Part shown: positions 39,138 through 49,711 of the stretch, one piece after another
How positions within the stretch are numbered: the stretch's first letter is position 1
Layout of the letters: the number at the start of each line of letters is the position of its first letter
Origin: Propionibacterium cyclohexanicum
GTDB taxonomy: Bacteria > Actinomycetota > Actinomycetes > Propionibacteriales > Propionibacteriaceae
Reading direction: 5' to 3'
Length of the DNA: 64,000 bases
NCBI RefSeq assembly: GCF_900111365.1
Contig: NZ_FOGZ01000002.1
Location: 124,001-188,000 of the forward strand
Notes under the pieces: generated by a model
What the model was told of the DNA's origin: nothing
Seen by the model: only the letters and a program-made list of their open reading frames with translations
The model's database searches: none
Translations under genes and position numbers: made by a program

Positions 39138-41030
39138 TCACTCAGTGAGACCGAGGCTGTCCTGGAGCAATTGCTTGCGCCGCGTCTCCAATTCAATGAG
39201 CCGGCGGAACATCGTGTCGTAGCGCTCTTCGGCGTTCAGCGGGTTCGTGCGCTGCAGCCGCGACTTGAGATCGGCGATCTGTCGCATGGTGGTGAGCAGA
39301 CGCAGCCGCGCAGCGTAGGCCGAGGCATAGCGTTCGTCGGGCTCGCGCAGGATCTGTTCCACGAGCAGTGCGATCTCCAGCTGGCGGGCGATCGGGTCAG
39401 GCGTGGCCTGCGCCACCGCCTCGGCCCAGTCGTGGGCGCTGTAGGGCGTGGCGAGGATTGCCTCGAAGACGGCCCGATAGGCGGGGTGCGTGAAGTCCTC
39501 GGGCTGCACACCGTCCCATTGGGTGTCGAAGAGCGTCGGGTACTGCAGCATCACCTTCACGGTGCCACGCTCCACGTCGAGATTGCGGTCACCGGGATCG
39601 GGCCAGGGCAGCTGGCTGTTCGGGGCGGGCGTGACCTCACTGACCTGGAGCTCGCCAGGTGGCGGCTCGGCCTCCACTCGGCGACTTGGCGGCTGGCGCG
39701 CACCTCGCGACTGCCGCGGCGCGCTGCTGAGCACTCGTCGTACCTCGTCCACATCCATCCCGACGAGCTGAGCGAGATCGCGCACGTACTGATCCACCAG
39801 GGAACGGTCTCGCACGGCCGCCAGCATGGACGCGGCGGCGCGTACCGCCGACACCCGCCCGTCGGCCCGGTCCAGATCGAAGCCCTCGATCGTGTGGGCC
39901 ATGACGAAGCGGTAGAGCGGCTCGCGACGAGCCACGAGTTCACGGACGGCGGCATCGCCCTTGGCCATCCGCAGATCGCAGGGATCCATGCCGCTTGGTT
40001 CGATCGCCACATAGGTCTGTGTAGTGAACGCTCGGTCCAGCCGCGAGACCTTGAGCGCGGCAGCCTGCCCGGCCCGGTCCCCGTCGAAGGTGAAGATGAT
40101 CTCGCCGCGGGTCGTGTCGCTGTTGCCCATGAGCCGCTGGAGGAGCCGCGCGTGGTCCTCGCCGAAGGCGGTGCCGCACACCGCTACTGCGGTGTCCACC
40201 CCGGCCAGGTGGGCCGACATGACGTCGGTGTATCCCTCCATGACCACTGCCTGGAGCTTCTTGCCGATGTTCTGACGAGCCTGGTCGAGTCCGTAGAGCA
40301 CGCGGGACTTCTTGTACAGCACGGTCTCGGGGGTGTTGATGTACTTGGCGGGCAGCCGGTCGTCTTCGTAGAGCCGCCGCGCACCGAACCCGAGGACAGA
40401 GTTCGCGGAATCCCTGATCGGCCAGATGACGCGTCCCTGGAAATAGTCCCACCCCCCGTGCTCGCGGATGAGCCCGGCACGCACGAGTTCGTCGTCACGG
40501 AAACCGGCCTTGTTGAGGTGCCGGTGCAACGCCCGGCCATCCTTGGGGGCATAGCCGACACCGAACAGCTCGGCGGCTGCTCGGTCGAAACCGCGTTCGG
40601 TGAGCATCCGGCGCGCATCGATTGCCTCGGGGGTGAGCAGGGCCGATGCGAAGAACTCGGCGGCGGCGGTATTGGCGGCCATCAGCCGAACGCGCTGGCC
40701 CGGCGGCGGGGAGGGCTGACCGTCGTCCTCAATGCGCAGCTGGACGCCCACTTTGTCGGCCAGGGTCTGCACGGCCTCGGTGAAGCTCAAGTTGTCGATC
40801 TTCTGCAGGAAGGTGATGACATCTCCGCCCACGCCGCATCCGAAGCAGTAGAACAGACCCCGCGAGGGGGTCACCTGGAAGCTGGGGGTCTTCTCGTCGT
40901 GGAAGGGGCACAGGCCCTTGAGCGAGCCACCCCCCGCGTTGCGCAGGGCGACATAGGACCCGACGATCTCGTCGATCCGGGCGCGTTCGCGGACCAGGGC
41001 GATGTCCTCGTCGTTGATCCGGCTCGCCAT
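39138..41030 (-). CDS. dnaG: DNA primase
   Basis: 630 aa. Zinc-binding domain [11 protein letters not shown] with CFGCG (about residues 40-65), TOPRIM fold with VVMEGYTDV and TFDGDRAG, and a C-terminal helicase-binding domain ending [11 protein letters not shown]. Makes RNA primers for replication. The ATG at 41030 is supported by a TACACT -10 box 6 nt upstream and by the usual [10 protein letters not shown] start. It follows dgt by 151 bp. Confidence 0.96.
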   Translation of the reverse strand: MASRINDEDIALVRERARIDEIVGSYVALRNAGGGSLKGLCPFHDEKTPSFQVTPSRGLFYCFGCGVGGDVITFLQKIDNLSFTEAVQTLADKVGVQLRIEDDGQPSPPPGQRVRLMAANTAAAEFFASALLTPEAIDARRMLTERGFDRAAAELFGVGYAPKDGRALHRHLNKAGFRDDELVRAGLIREHGGWDYFQGRVIWPIRDSANSVLGFGARRLYEDDRLPAKYINTPETVLYKKSRVLYGLDQARQNIGKKLQAVVMEGYTDVMSAHLAGVDTAVAVCGTAFGEDHARLLQRLMGNSDTTRGEIIFTFDGDRAGQAAALKVSRLDRAFTTQTYVAIEPSGMDPCDLRMAKGDAAVRELVARREPLYRFVMAHTIEGFDLDRADGRVSAVRAAASMLAAVRDRSLVDQYVRDLAQLVGMDVDEVRRVLSSAPRQSRGARQPPSRRVEAEPPPGELQVSEVTPAPNSQLPWPDPGDRNLDVERGTVKVMLQYPTLFDTQWDGVQPEDFTHPAYRAVFEAILATPYSAHDWAEAVAQATPDPIARQLEIALLVEQILREPDERYASAYAARLRLLTTMRQIADLKSRLQRTNPLNAEERYDTMFRRLIELETRRKQLLQDSLGLTE

Positions 41031-41036
41031 GCCCGC

Positions 41037-41042
41037 AGTGTA
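41037..41042 (-). promoter_or_regulatory. -10 box of dnaG (leaderless)
   Basis: TACACT on the minus strand, 6 nt before the dnaG ATG. Confidence 0.5.
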
Positions 41043-41181
41043 GCCACCCGTGCGCAGGACCATGCGCGACTCCTGGGGTCGGATGGGCATCACCCATGCG
41101 GTGGCCGTGACGCTGGCTCGATGGTCACCGCCGGGCGAGCTGACGAAGGCCGGGTGGCCTGGAGGGGCAAGGCGGCCCGGC

Positions 41182-42333
41182 TCAGGCCCCGTGGCCGATG
41201 CCGCACGGCAGTCGAGCCGGATCCCAGCCGAGCAGCCGTTCGGCGCACTCGAAGGCGAAGCGATCGGTCATGCCGGCCACATAGGTGACCACGCTGCGCA
41301 TCAGGTCCTCGTCGCCGCGATGGTCGGCCGGCAGCTTCTCGGGATGGCCGACGTAGTAGGAGACGAGCTGGCGAAGCATCTCGATCATGGTGTGCGCCTG
41401 GTCAAGCGATTCGGGGCGGGTGTAGATGCGCTCGTAGTTGAAGCGGCGCAGTGCCGCGAGCGCTTCGGCGGTGGGCTGATCCATGCCGACGATCCCGGTG
41501 GCGCTTGTAGTGGCGATGACGGCCCGGATGAGCGTGCCGGTTTGGTTGCGCAGGGCCACACCGAGCGGACCGGTGATCGTGGACGGAACATCGGTCTCGG
41601 TGATGATGCGAGCCCTGATGGCGTCCTCGAGGTCGTGGGCGCAATAGGCGATCCGGTCGGCCCAGCTGACGATCTCCCCCTCGACCGTGCTCGGCGCCGG
41701 GCTGGACCAGGAGTGGTGCGCGATGCCGTCCAGGGTCTGGACGCACAGGTTGAGATCGGCCAGGGCCACCTGCGCGCCCCATGGGCCGTGGTCGAAGCCC
41801 TCGGGCAGGAATGCGTCGAAGGCCTCCTCGGAAGCATGCCCACCGGGCCCGTGCCCGCAGTCGTGGCCCAGGGCGATGGCCTCGGTCAGGCTGACACTGG
41901 CACCCACCCCTCTGGCGATCGAGGTGGCCACCTGGGCGACCTCGAGAGCGTGGGTGAGCCTGGTGCGCTGGTGATCGGTGGGAAAGACCACCACCTGGGT
42001 CTTCCCGGCGAGCCGCCGGAATGCGGTGGAATGGATGATCCGGTCACGGTCCCTCTCGAAGCAGGTGCGCTCGGGATCGGGCAGCTCAGCCCGGGCCCGT
42101 TCGCCGGCCCCGCGAGCCCTCGTGGCTCCGCCTCGCAGCAGTTGCGCCTCGGCTGCCTCGCGTGCCTCTCGGCTCACGGGCTCGGCGATGTCGAGACGTA
42201 CCATGCTGTCAGCGTGCGGCCGGACCACGCCGGTGCCCTCGGACTCGATGCGGTGCCCGCTCATGGTGGACGCCCAGGCGCGGGTGCGCGACGTGAGCCC
42301 GCGCGCTGACAATTCCTGGGATTGCTCAGTCAC
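41182..42333 (-). CDS. dgt: dGTPase-like HD-domain triphosphohydrolase
   Basis: 383 aa. Hydrolyses dNTPs to nucleoside and triphosphate. HD residues: RTRLTHALEVAQVA, the pair in GHDCGHGPGGH, and WADRIAYCAHDLEDA. The AFRRLAGKTQVV substrate region is present. GTG start at 42333; a later ATG (42264) would give a shorter N-terminus. Directly upstream of dnaG, as in many Actinobacteria. Confidence 0.92.
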   Translation of the reverse strand: MTEQSQELSARGLTSRTRAWASTMSGHRIESEGTGVVRPHADSMVRLDIAEPVSREAREAAEAQLLRGGATRARGAGERARAELPDPERTCFERDRDRIIHSTAFRRLAGKTQVVVFPTDHQRTRLTHALEVAQVATSIARGVGASVSLTEAIALGHDCGHGPGGHASEEAFDAFLPEGFDHGPWGAQVALADLNLCVQTLDGIAHHSWSSPAPSTVEGEIVSWADRIAYCAHDLEDAIRARIITETDVPSTITGPLGVALRNQTGTLIRAVIATTSATGIVGMDQPTAEALAALRRFNYERIYTRPESLDQAHTMIEMLRQLVSYYVGHPEKLPADHRGDEDLMRSVVTYVAGMTDRFAFECAERLLGWDPARLPCGIGHGA

Positions 42334-42387
42334 CTGGCCAGTATCTCGCGCGGCACCGACAAATCCTCTGTGCGCCGGGCAGCGGAC

Positions 42388-43551
42388 TCACCCGCCCGAC
42401 ACGGCCACTTCGGCGTCGGCGAGATCGAGCTGGAGACCGCAGCGGTCGTCCAGCCAGCCGTAGGGCATGACCACCTTGTGACGTGGCGAACCCTGACGGC
42501 CCCGTGGCCTGCCGAGTTCGCGTTCCGGATAGGGGCACTCGGCGCCGGCCTTGTCGACCACGGTGGCGAGCAGCGCATCCAGGCTCTCGAAGCTGTCGAC
42601 GAGGCCAAGCCCGTGACGTAGCTCACCGCCCACCGGAAAGCCCTTGAAATACCAGCTCATGTGCTTTCGAAGGTCGGTGAGGCCGTGCTTCTCACCCATC
42701 TGGAGTGCGAGCAGCTCACCATGACGTCGCACCGTGGCAGCCACCTCGCCCAGATTCGGCACAGTGCGCACCGGCTGCCCATGCAGGGCAGCCGCCAGAT
42801 CCCGGAACAGCCACGGCCTGCCCAGACAGCCTCTGCCCACCTCGACGCCGGCACAACCGGTGCGAGAGATCATGGCCAGCGCATCGGCAGGTTCCCAGAT
42901 ATCACCATTGCCGAGCACGGGAACGTCAACCTCCTCGACCAGCCGAGCAATGGCGTCCCAGTGCGCATGTCCCGAATAGGCCTGCTCAACCGTGCGGGCA
43001 TGCAGGCAGATTGCCGCAGCTCCGGCCTGTTCGGCGATTCGGCCGGCGTCCAGATAGGTCTCGTGATCCTCGTCGAGCCCGATCCGCAACTTCACCGTCA
43101 CCGGCACGCGATGCCGGTCGGCAGCCCGTACGGCGGAATCGACGATGGCGCCGAACAGGTCGAGTTTCCACGGCAGCACTCCTCCGCCACCCTTGCGGGT
43201 GACCTTGGGCACCGGGCAACCGAAGTTGAGGTCCACATGGTCGGCCCGATATCTGGTGCACAGCATGTCCACCGCCCGGGCAAGCACCTGCGGGTCGGTT
43301 CCGTAGGTCTGAACGCTGCGGATCGTCTCGGAATCGAAGAAGGTGAGCATCGCGTCGGTCTTGCGGTCACCCGCAACGAGGCCGCGGCTGGTGATCATCT
43401 CGCATACGTACAGACCGGCTCCCTGCTCGCGGCACAGCGTGCGAAATGCGGCATTCGTCACGCCGGCCATCGGCGCGAGCACGACTGGCGTCTCGACGAC
43501 GACCTGCCCGCCCGAGGGTGAGGTGAGCACGAGGGGCTTGATCTGGTCCAC
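42388..43551 (-). CDS. dus: tRNA-dihydrouridine synthase (DusB-like)
   Basis: 387 aa FMN/NADPH enzyme reducing tRNA uridines. APMAGVTNAAFR (FMN site), DLNFGCPVPKVTRKGGG with the catalytic Cys, KLRIGLDE, HARTVEQAYSG, GNGDIWEP and GVEVGRGCLGRPWLF are diagnostic. The C-terminal helical tRNA-binding domain is full, with a polar extension. GTG start, 9 bp after the nrtR-like gene. Confidence 0.93.
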   Translation of the reverse strand: MDQIKPLVLTSPSGGQVVVETPVVLAPMAGVTNAAFRTLCREQGAGLYVCEMITSRGLVAGDRKTDAMLTFFDSETIRSVQTYGTDPQVLARAVDMLCTRYRADHVDLNFGCPVPKVTRKGGGGVLPWKLDLFGAIVDSAVRAADRHRVPVTVKLRIGLDEDHETYLDAGRIAEQAGAAAICLHARTVEQAYSGHAHWDAIARLVEEVDVPVLGNGDIWEPADALAMISRTGCAGVEVGRGCLGRPWLFRDLAAALHGQPVRTVPNLGEVAATVRRHGELLALQMGEKHGLTDLRKHMSWYFKGFPVGGELRHGLGLVDSFESLDALLATVVDKAGAECPYPERELGRPRGRQGSPRHKVVMPYGWLDDRCGLQLDLADAEVAVSGG

Positions 43552-43560
43552 CGCGCAATT

Positions 43561-44313
43561 CTAGTGTGACCCCGGCGCGCCCCGGTGGCCCTGTGAGGAC
43601 GGGGAGCCGCCGGCCCGCAGCACGGCGAACGGATCGGTGATGCGCAGCCGTCGCTCGACGAATCGATAGCTGCGCGCCGGGCGTCCCCCCTTGTCACCGG
43701 GAGCCACCAGCCTGCCGGTCGGTTCGATCTGGCCACGCCGGCTGAGCACCCGGCTCAGATTTGTCACGTCGACATCGTGACGCAGCACCCCGATATAGAT
43801 CTCGCGCAGCGCGGCGAGGGTGAACTCCTCGGGTGCCAGTGCGAAGGCGATATTGCTGTAGGAGATCTTCCCCTGCAGACGCCGCGCGGCCAGCGCCACC
43901 ACCTCGCCATGATCGAAGGCCATGGCCGGCAGGCGATCGGTGGCGAACCAGCCGACCTCCTCACCGCTCACCTCGGTGTGCTCGGCCACCAGCCCCAGGT
44001 AGGCAGTGGCGATGGTGCGTTCGGCGGGATCGCGCAGCGGCGCCGAGAAGCTCGCGAGCTGCTCGGAGTGGCGCACGGTGGTCAGGTCGAGCTTGGTGGC
44101 AAGGTGCCGCTCCATGGCGGCGTCCATCGTCTCGTCCACCTCGACCGGCCCGCTGGGAAGGGCCCACCGGCCCTCGAAGGGCTCGTGGTGGCGCTGCCAG
44201 GCCAGGACCTCGAGGCGAGGCGAGCCCCCGGTGCAGACGCGAAGAACCACCGCGAGCACCTCATGGCGGTACTTCGCCACGCCCGAGGTGTCCCTGAATG
44301 GCAGCGTCCGCAC
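43561..44313 (-). CDS. nrtR: NrtR-like Nudix transcriptional regulator of NAD genes
   Basis: About 250 aa: an N-terminal Nudix-fold domain (about 14-140) and a C-terminal winged helix (about 150-230: LTLAALREIYIGVL, NLSRVLSRRG, GGRPARSYRF). The Nudix box region GPVEVDETMDAAMERHL has RE replaced by RH and lacks the EE pair, so it should bind a ligand without hydrolysis. The GTG start at 44313 is the only one near the conserved start. Divergent from nadABC across a palindrome, as expected for an NrtR repressor sensing NAD metabolites. Confidence 0.85.
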   Translation of the reverse strand: MRTLPFRDTSGVAKYRHEVLAVVLRVCTGGSPRLEVLAWQRHHEPFEGRWALPSGPVEVDETMDAAMERHLATKLDLTTVRHSEQLASFSAPLRDPAERTIATAYLGLVAEHTEVSGEEVGWFATDRLPAMAFDHGEVVALAARRLQGKISYSNIAFALAPEEFTLAALREIYIGVLRHDVDVTNLSRVLSRRGQIEPTGRLVAPGDKGGRPARSYRFVERRLRITDPFAVLRAGGSPSSQGHRGAPGSH

Positions 44314-44327
44314 AGCTGCATGGTACT

Positions 44328-44360
44328 GTCTGAGAGCGTTATCGACTCTCAGACGATAAC
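44328..44360. promoter_or_regulatory. Interlocked palindromic operator between nrtR and nadA
   Basis: Two perfect inverted repeats share the same 33 bp. GTCTGAGAG (44328-44336) pairs with CTCTCAGAC (44346-44354); GTTATCG (44338-44344) pairs with CGATAAC (44354-44360). Each has a 9-nt spacer that contains an arm of the other. It starts 15 bp from the nrtR start and ends 17 bp from the nadA ATG, ideally placed to control both. Confidence 0.8.
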
Positions 44361-44377
44361 TACTCACAGGAGTCCGC

Positions 44378-45349
44378 ATGCTCACCGAAACCACCTCGTG
44401 GGCCGAGCAGGTCCGTGCTCTCGCCCGCCGCGAGGACGCCATCATCCTGGCTCACAACTACCAGGCGCCCGAGATCCAAGATGTCGCCGACCACGTCGGC
44501 GATTCGCTGGCGCTGTCTCGGATCGCCGCCACCGCCAGGCAGTCCACCATCGTGTTCGCCGGCGTCCACTTCATGGCAGAGACCGCGAAGCTGCTGTCCC
44601 CCGACAAGAGGGTGCTCATCCCCGATGCGCGGGCCGGCTGTTCACTGGCCGACTGCATCGACGCCGACCAGCTGCGCGCCTGGAAGGCACAGCACCCCGG
44701 CGCAGCCGTGGTCAGCTATGTGAACACCACCGCAGCGGTGAAGGCAGAGACCGACATCTGCTGCACCTCGTCGAATGCCGTCGAGGTGGTCACATCGATC
44801 CCACCCGAACGAGAGGTGTTGTTCTGTCCCGATCAGTTCCTCGGTGCCCACGTGCGGCGGATGACCGGGCGCGACAACATCCAGGTGTGGATGGGCGAAT
44901 GCCACGTGCACGCAGAGATTTCCCCCGCCTCGCTCATCGATCGGGTGCATGAACACCACGACGCGGAGCTGTTCGTGCACCCCGAATGCGGATGCACCAC
45001 CGCAGCGCTGTGGTTGGCCGGGCGCGGCGAATTGCCTGCCGAGCGCACGAAGATCTTGTCCACTGGAGGGATGCTCAGTGCGGCCTCGCGCACGAGCTCC
45101 AAGCAGGTGCTGGTGGCCACCGAGATCGGTATGCTGCACCAGCTTCGCAAGGCGAATCCGGCAACCGAGTTCCTGCCGGTCAACCCTCACGCGGCATGTC
45201 CCTTCATGAAGATGACGACGCGGGAGAATCTGCTGGACTGCCTTGAGCAGGGCCGCGACGAGGTGACCATCGACCCCGCCATCGCCACGCGCGCCAGGCA
45301 GGCCGTCGAGCGGATGATCGAGATCGGCCAGCCGGGCGGGGGCGAGTGA
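44378..45349 (+). CDS. nadA: Quinolinate synthase
   Basis: 323 aa [4Fe-4S] enzyme condensing iminoaspartate and dihydroxyacetone phosphate. Start [15 protein letters not shown] binds substrate. Cluster cysteines lie in [18 protein letters not shown] and HPECGC (one per NadA repeat). [15 protein letters not shown] is near the end. ATG start with GGAG about 6 nt upstream. First gene of nadABC. Confidence 0.96.
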   Translation: MLTETTSWAEQVRALARREDAIILAHNYQAPEIQDVADHVGDSLALSRIAATARQSTIVFAGVHFMAETAKLLSPDKRVLIPDARAGCSLADCIDADQLRAWKAQHPGAAVVSYVNTTAAVKAETDICCTSSNAVEVVTSIPPEREVLFCPDQFLGAHVRRMTGRDNIQVWMGECHVHAEISPASLIDRVHEHHDAELFVHPECGCTTAALWLAGRGELPAERTKILSTGGMLSAASRTSSKQVLVATEIGMLHQLRKANPATEFLPVNPHAACPFMKMTTRENLLDCLEQGRDEVTIDPAIATRARQAVERMIEIGQPGGGE

Positions 45350-47052
45350 GGATGGTCAACGCGATCGGTTCGGCCACTCAGCTGCCCCTGGGCACAATGC
45401 AGTGGCATCACGAGGCCTCGGTAGTGATCGTCGGCTCGGGCGCGGCAGGTCTCATGTGCCTGGTGGGCCTGCTCGAGGCAGGGGTGGACACAGTGCTCGT
45501 CACGCGGGGAGCGCTCACGGACTCCAGCACCGACTGGGCCCAGGGAGGCTTGGCGGCCGTCTGGTCGCCACAGGACACCACGCAGTCACATATCAGCGAC
45601 ACGCTCGATGCCGGGGCGGGGCTGTGCGACGAGGCCGCGGTGCGGGACCTGGCCCACAATGCGCCCCTCGCGCTGCGCCGTCTCATCGCGCTGGGCGCGA
45701 TCTTCGACACAGACGCGTCGGGCCATATCGACCTGCATCTGGAGGGCGGGCACCACGCCCGGCGGATCCTCCATGCCGGCGGCGACCAGTCCGGGCACGA
45801 AGTGGAACGCACCCTCGTGGAGCGGATCGGCAGCTGCCACGATCTCGGTGCCCACCTCACGATCCTCACGAACACCCGCGCTGTCGACATCTTGCTCGAT
45901 GAACGGGATCGGGCCGTAGGGCTCAGCGCGCTGGACGCCGAGGGACGCCCTGGGCAGATTCGTGCCGACGCGGTCGTGCTTGCGAGCGGAGGGATCGGAC
46001 AGCTGTGGCCGCTGACCACCAATCCCCCCGTCGCCAGCGGCGACGGACTCGCGATGGCCCTGCGTGCCGGCGCTCGGGTGCGCGATGTGGAGTTCATGCA
46101 GTTCCATCCGACGATCCTTGTCGTGCCACCCGCGCTTCGCCGTCCCGGTGACCGCGGAGTGCTCATCTCGGAGGCGGTGCGCGGCGAAGGGGCCTTCCTC
46201 GTCGATCATGCCGGACGACGCGTCATGGCGGGACTCCACCCACTGGCCGATCTCGCCCCCCGCGACATCGTCTCGGCAGCCGAGCATGCCCACATGCTCG
46301 CCAGCGGTGAATCCCATCTGTTTCTCGACGCCACAGCCTTCGGCGCGAGCACCTGGGAACACAGTTTCCCCTCGATCCTGGCGATGTGCCGCGAACGTGG
46401 CGTCGATCCGGTGCGCGAACCCATCCCTGTCTCCCCCGGCGCGCATTACCACTGTGGCGGAGTCGTGGCGGACATCTCGGGCCGCACGGACATTGCGGGG
46501 CTGTTCGCGCTCGGCGAGCTGGCATGCACCGGCATACAGGGCGCCAACCGGCTGGCATCGAACTCACTGACCGAGGGACTGGTGATGGGCACGCGCTGCG
46601 CCACGCTCCTGGCCAGCCGCGTGCGCGGAGCGCAGGTCGCCGGGACTGCTCGCCAGGAGATGGACGGTGCGGATCCGGTACGCCGCCGCGAGTTGCCGCT
46701 CCTCGCGGCGCCGGCCTTCGACGCGATCCGTGAGGAGATGGCCAGCCGGGTCGGGGTCTTGCGCGACGCGCAGGGACTTCGTGAGGCGCTCAGCGGCTTC
46801 GATGGGCTGCCGGGCGCGAGTGGTCTCGACGATGCCACATTGAGCGCCACCAACGCCGCCGTCGTAGCGCGCGCCGTGACCACTGCTGCGGCTACCAGGA
46901 CCGAGTCCCGCGGTTGCCATCGTCGCTCGGACCGTCCGGGCCAGGACGCTGGCTGGGCGCGCCATCTGGACTGGCAGCTCGACAGCACCGGCACCGTGCG
47001 ACCGGCAACCGACCGGATCAGCACCCCCAGCGCGGGCAGGGCAGCCGCATGA
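45346..47052 (+). CDS. nadB: L-aspartate oxidase
   Basis: 568 aa flavoprotein making iminoaspartate for NadA. FAD motif [14 protein letters not shown] (about 26-39), [49 protein letters not shown] and [19 protein letters not shown] are all present. The GTG at 45346 overlaps the nadA TGA; ATG 45352 is an equally plausible start. The C-terminal 60 residues are polar and weakly conserved. Confidence 0.95.
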   Translation: MRMVNAIGSATQLPLGTMQWHHEASVVIVGSGAAGLMCLVGLLEAGVDTVLVTRGALTDSSTDWAQGGLAAVWSPQDTTQSHISDTLDAGAGLCDEAAVRDLAHNAPLALRRLIALGAIFDTDASGHIDLHLEGGHHARRILHAGGDQSGHEVERTLVERIGSCHDLGAHLTILTNTRAVDILLDERDRAVGLSALDAEGRPGQIRADAVVLASGGIGQLWPLTTNPPVASGDGLAMALRAGARVRDVEFMQFHPTILVVPPALRRPGDRGVLISEAVRGEGAFLVDHAGRRVMAGLHPLADLAPRDIVSAAEHAHMLASGESHLFLDATAFGASTWEHSFPSILAMCRERGVDPVREPIPVSPGAHYHCGGVVADISGRTDIAGLFALGELACTGIQGANRLASNSLTEGLVMGTRCATLLASRVRGAQVAGTARQEMDGADPVRRRELPLLAAPAFDAIREEMASRVGVLRDAQGLREALSGFDGLPGASGLDDATLSATNAAVVARAVTTAAATRTESRGCHRRSDRPGQDAGWARHLDWQLDSTGTVRPATDRISTPSAGRAAA

Positions 47053-47960
47053 CGGGCGCCGAGACACTGCCCCGCAGCATCCGCACGGCACTCGAGGAGG
47101 CCGGACTCGGCCCCGACTACGTGCTGCGCGTCATCGACCGGGCGCTGGATGAGGACCTCGCATACGGGCCCGATGTGACGACCAACTCGGTGTTTGGCCC
47201 CGATCAGCGTGGCACCGCATTCGTCGTGAGCCGGGAACGCGGCACTCTGGCAGGTCTGCCGGTGGCTGCGGCGACGATGCACCGGCTCGCGCAACGCCAG
47301 GGCTCAGGGATCGTCGTCGACCTCCTGGCCAGCGACGGGGACCGTGTGGAACGCGGTGATCAGGTGCTGCGTGTCGAGGGGCCGTTGCGCTGCCTGCTCA
47401 CCGGAGAACGCACCATGCTCAACCTGCTGGGGCACCTGTCGGGCATCGCCACCGCCACTGCCCGGTGGGCGGACGCCCTCGCGCCCACCCACAACGCCAT
47501 CCGAGACACCCGCAAGACCCTGCCCGGGCTCCGGCTTCTGCAGAAATACGCGGTGCGGTGCGCAGGAGGGCTCAACCACCGGTTGGGGCTGGGGGACGCC
47601 GCCCTCATCAAGGACAACCACATCGCGGCGGCGGGATCCATCACCTCAGCCCTGCAGGCGGTCCGGGCACAGGCCCCCGGGCTGGACTGCGAGGTGGAAT
47701 GCGACAACCTCGACCAGGTCCGCGAAGCAGTCGATGCCGGGGCCCAGTTGATCCTGCTGGACAACATGGCGCCGGCCCAGATGGCCGAGGCGGTGTCGAT
47801 ATGCCGTCCAGCAGGGGTGCTCACCGAAGCCAGCGGGGGTCTCACCCTGCCCGACGCCGCGGCAGTGGGGGCCAGCGGGGTGGACTACGTCTCGGTCGGG
47901 GCGCTCACCCACTCGGCCACCGTCCTGGATCTGGGGCTCGACATGGCTCCGATCATCTGA
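47049..47960 (+). CDS. nadC: Nicotinate-nucleotide pyrophosphorylase
   Basis: 303 aa. Converts quinolinate and PRPP to nicotinate mononucleotide. DEDLAYGPDVTTNSV start, ERTMLNLLGHLSGIAT, DTRKTLPGLRLLQKYAVRCAG (cut motif: DTRKT-PGLR), NHRLGLGDAALIKDNH, ECDNLDQV and EASGGLTLPDA. ATG overlaps the nadB stop by 4 bp (ATGA). A strong terminator closes the operon. Confidence 0.96.
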   Translation: MTGAETLPRSIRTALEEAGLGPDYVLRVIDRALDEDLAYGPDVTTNSVFGPDQRGTAFVVSRERGTLAGLPVAAATMHRLAQRQGSGIVVDLLASDGDRVERGDQVLRVEGPLRCLLTGERTMLNLLGHLSGIATATARWADALAPTHNAIRDTRKTLPGLRLLQKYAVRCAGGLNHRLGLGDAALIKDNHIAAAGSITSALQAVRAQAPGLDCEVECDNLDQVREAVDAGAQLILLDNMAPAQMAEAVSICRPAGVLTEASGGLTLPDAAAVGASGVDYVSVGALTHSATVLDLGLDMAPII

Positions 47961-47972
47961 ACGAGCGAACAC

Positions 47973-48017
47973 CGGGCTGTCGAGCCGGCCATACGCAACG
48001 GCCGGCTCGACAGCCCG
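47973..48017. terminator. Terminator between nadC and glyS
   Basis: Perfect 18-bp stem: 47973-47990 and 48000-48017, 9-nt loop. Bidirectional between convergent genes. Confidence 0.9.
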
Positions 48018-48041
48018 ATCCACTGGCGGGTCTGGCTTGGC

Positions 48042-49430
48042 TCAGCAGCCCACCAGCCGGGTGGCGAGGTAGTCCTTCACCTTGGTGATGGATACCCGCT
48101 CCTGCGACATCGAATTGCGTTCGCGGACCGTCACCGCATCGTCGTCAAGGCTGTCGAAGTCGACCGTGACGCAGTAGGGCGTGCCGATCTCGTCCTGACG
48201 GCGGTACCGCTTGCCGATTGCCTGGGCATCGTCGAAGTCGATGTTCCAGTAGCCGCGAAGCTCGGCGGCCAGATCGCGCGCCTTCGGGGAGAGCTTCTCA
48301 TTTCGACTCAGCGGCAGCACCGCGGCCTTCACCGGTGCCAGACGCGGATCGAGCTTGAGTACCACCCTCTTGTCGACGCCGCCCTTGGTATTGGGCGCCT
48401 CGTCCTCGGTGTAGGAATCAACCAGGAAGGCCATGAGCGAGCGGGTCAGGCCGGCCGCCGGCTCGATGACATAGGGCAGGTAGTGGGAATTCTTCGCCTG
48501 GTCGAAATAGCTGAGGTCGACGCCCGAGTGCTGCGAATGGGTGTTGAGATCGAAATCGGTGCGATTAGCGATGCCCTCGAGCTCGCCCCAGTCGCTGCCC
48601 GCGAAACCGAACTTGTACTCGATGTCGACGGTCCGCTTGGAGTAGTGGGACAGCTTCTCCTTGGGGTGCTCGTAGAGCCGCAGGTTCTGCGGATCGACGC
48701 CGAGCCCGGTATACCAGGCCTGGCGATGGTCGATCCAGTACTGGTGCCATTCCTCATCGGTGCCCGGCTCGACGAAGAACTCCATCTCCATCTGCTCGAA
48801 CTCGCGAGTGCGGAAGATGAAATTCCCGGGGGTGATCTCGTTGCGGAAGCTCTTCCCGGTCTGCGCCACCCCGAAGGGCGGCTTCATCCGGGTGGTGTTG
48901 AGGACGTTCTTGAAGTTGATGAAAATACCCTGGGCAGTCTCGGGACGCAGATAGTGCAGCCCGGATTCGTCCTCGACCGGCCCCAGATAGGTCTTGAGCA
49001 TCATATTGAAGTCACGGGGCGCGGTGAAGTTCCCCCGGTTTCCGCAGTTGGGGCAGGGAATCTGGGACAGTTCGACGGATTCGGGGTCGGCAATGTCCTT
49101 GCGGAAGGCGTACTCCTCCTGGAGTTGATCGGCGCGGAACCGCTTGTGACAGCTCAGGCACTCCACGAGGGGGTCGTTGAACACGGCAAGATGCCCGGAG
49201 GCCACCCAGACCTGCTTGGGGAGAATGACGGAGGAATCCAGGCCGACGATGTCGCCGCGACCGGTGACCATATAGCGCCACCACTGCCGCTTGATGTTCT
49301 CCTTCAGCTCCACACCCAGTGGGCCATAGTCCCATGCCGCGCGCGTCCCGCCGTAAATCTCCCCGCAAGGAAAAACGAAACCGCGCCGTTTGCACAGGCC
49401 GATGACCTTGTCGAGCTTGCTCTCTGCCAC
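48042..49430 (-). CDS. glyS: Glycyl-tRNA synthetase, single-chain dimeric type
   Basis: 462 aa class II synthetase of the eukaryote/archaeal-like alpha2 kind. Start [37 protein letters not shown]; zinc-like cysteines in CLSCHKRF and CPNCGNRG; motif 2 [30 protein letters not shown] motif 3; C-terminal anticodon domain. GTG start with GAGGAG about 6 nt upstream. Divergent from zur, as in other Actinobacteria. Confidence 0.95.
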   Translation of the reverse strand: MAESKLDKVIGLCKRRGFVFPCGEIYGGTRAAWDYGPLGVELKENIKRQWWRYMVTGRGDIVGLDSSVILPKQVWVASGHLAVFNDPLVECLSCHKRFRADQLQEEYAFRKDIADPESVELSQIPCPNCGNRGNFTAPRDFNMMLKTYLGPVEDESGLHYLRPETAQGIFINFKNVLNTTRMKPPFGVAQTGKSFRNEITPGNFIFRTREFEQMEMEFFVEPGTDEEWHQYWIDHRQAWYTGLGVDPQNLRLYEHPKEKLSHYSKRTVDIEYKFGFAGSDWGELEGIANRTDFDLNTHSQHSGVDLSYFDQAKNSHYLPYVIEPAAGLTRSLMAFLVDSYTEDEAPNTKGGVDKRVVLKLDPRLAPVKAAVLPLSRNEKLSPKARDLAAELRGYWNIDFDDAQAIGKRYRRQDEIGTPYCVTVDFDSLDDDAVTVRERNSMSQERVSITKVKDYLATRLVGC

Positions 49431-49602
49431 TGTGGCTCCTCACTGTCCGCCGGACCGGGCCCGGTCGCGAGTCGGTACCTGGCTGGCACCGACGTGAAGG
49501 CGACGCGCCACGCGCCACCTGCCGGGTCAATGATGCCCGAGTGACGCCATATGCGGGTAGACCGTCGGTCCAGGTGCGCTGCATGCTCCGGCCCTGCCGC
49601 GC

Positions 49603-49622
49603 TTGACTAGAATGATTCTCAT
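49603..49622. promoter_or_regulatory. Candidate Zur box over a -35 element
   Basis: TAGAATGATTCTCAT at 49608-49622 contains the palindrome AGAATGATTCT and resembles actinobacterial Zur sites (core AATGATTNTCA). It abuts TTGACT (49603-49608), a good -35. It lies between glyS and zur, pointing to zinc-responsive control of zur itself. Confidence 0.6.
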
Positions 49623-49626
49623 GGAG

Positions 49627-49704
49627 CAAGCGCGGAGAGGACACCAAGCGCGGAGAGGACACCCGGTGCAGGCCAGTCATGGCGTGTCGGCCAGTCATGG
49701 AGCA
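49627..49704 (+). repeat. 18-bp tandem repeats in the zur leader
   Basis: CAAGCGCGGAGAGGACAC is repeated exactly in tandem (49627-49644, 49645-49662). Further on GGCCAGTCATGG occurs at 49671 and 49689, again 18 bp apart, and TCATGGAGCA occurs at 49619 and 49695. The leader therefore looks built by 18-bp duplications, creating several spare ATG codons. Confidence 0.85.
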
Positions 49705-49711
49705 CGAGCCC

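Noticed and set aside
49627-49704. CRISPR-like repeats
   Set aside because: The units are contiguous 18-bp tandem duplications with no unique spacers. No array or cas gene is seen anywhere in the window.
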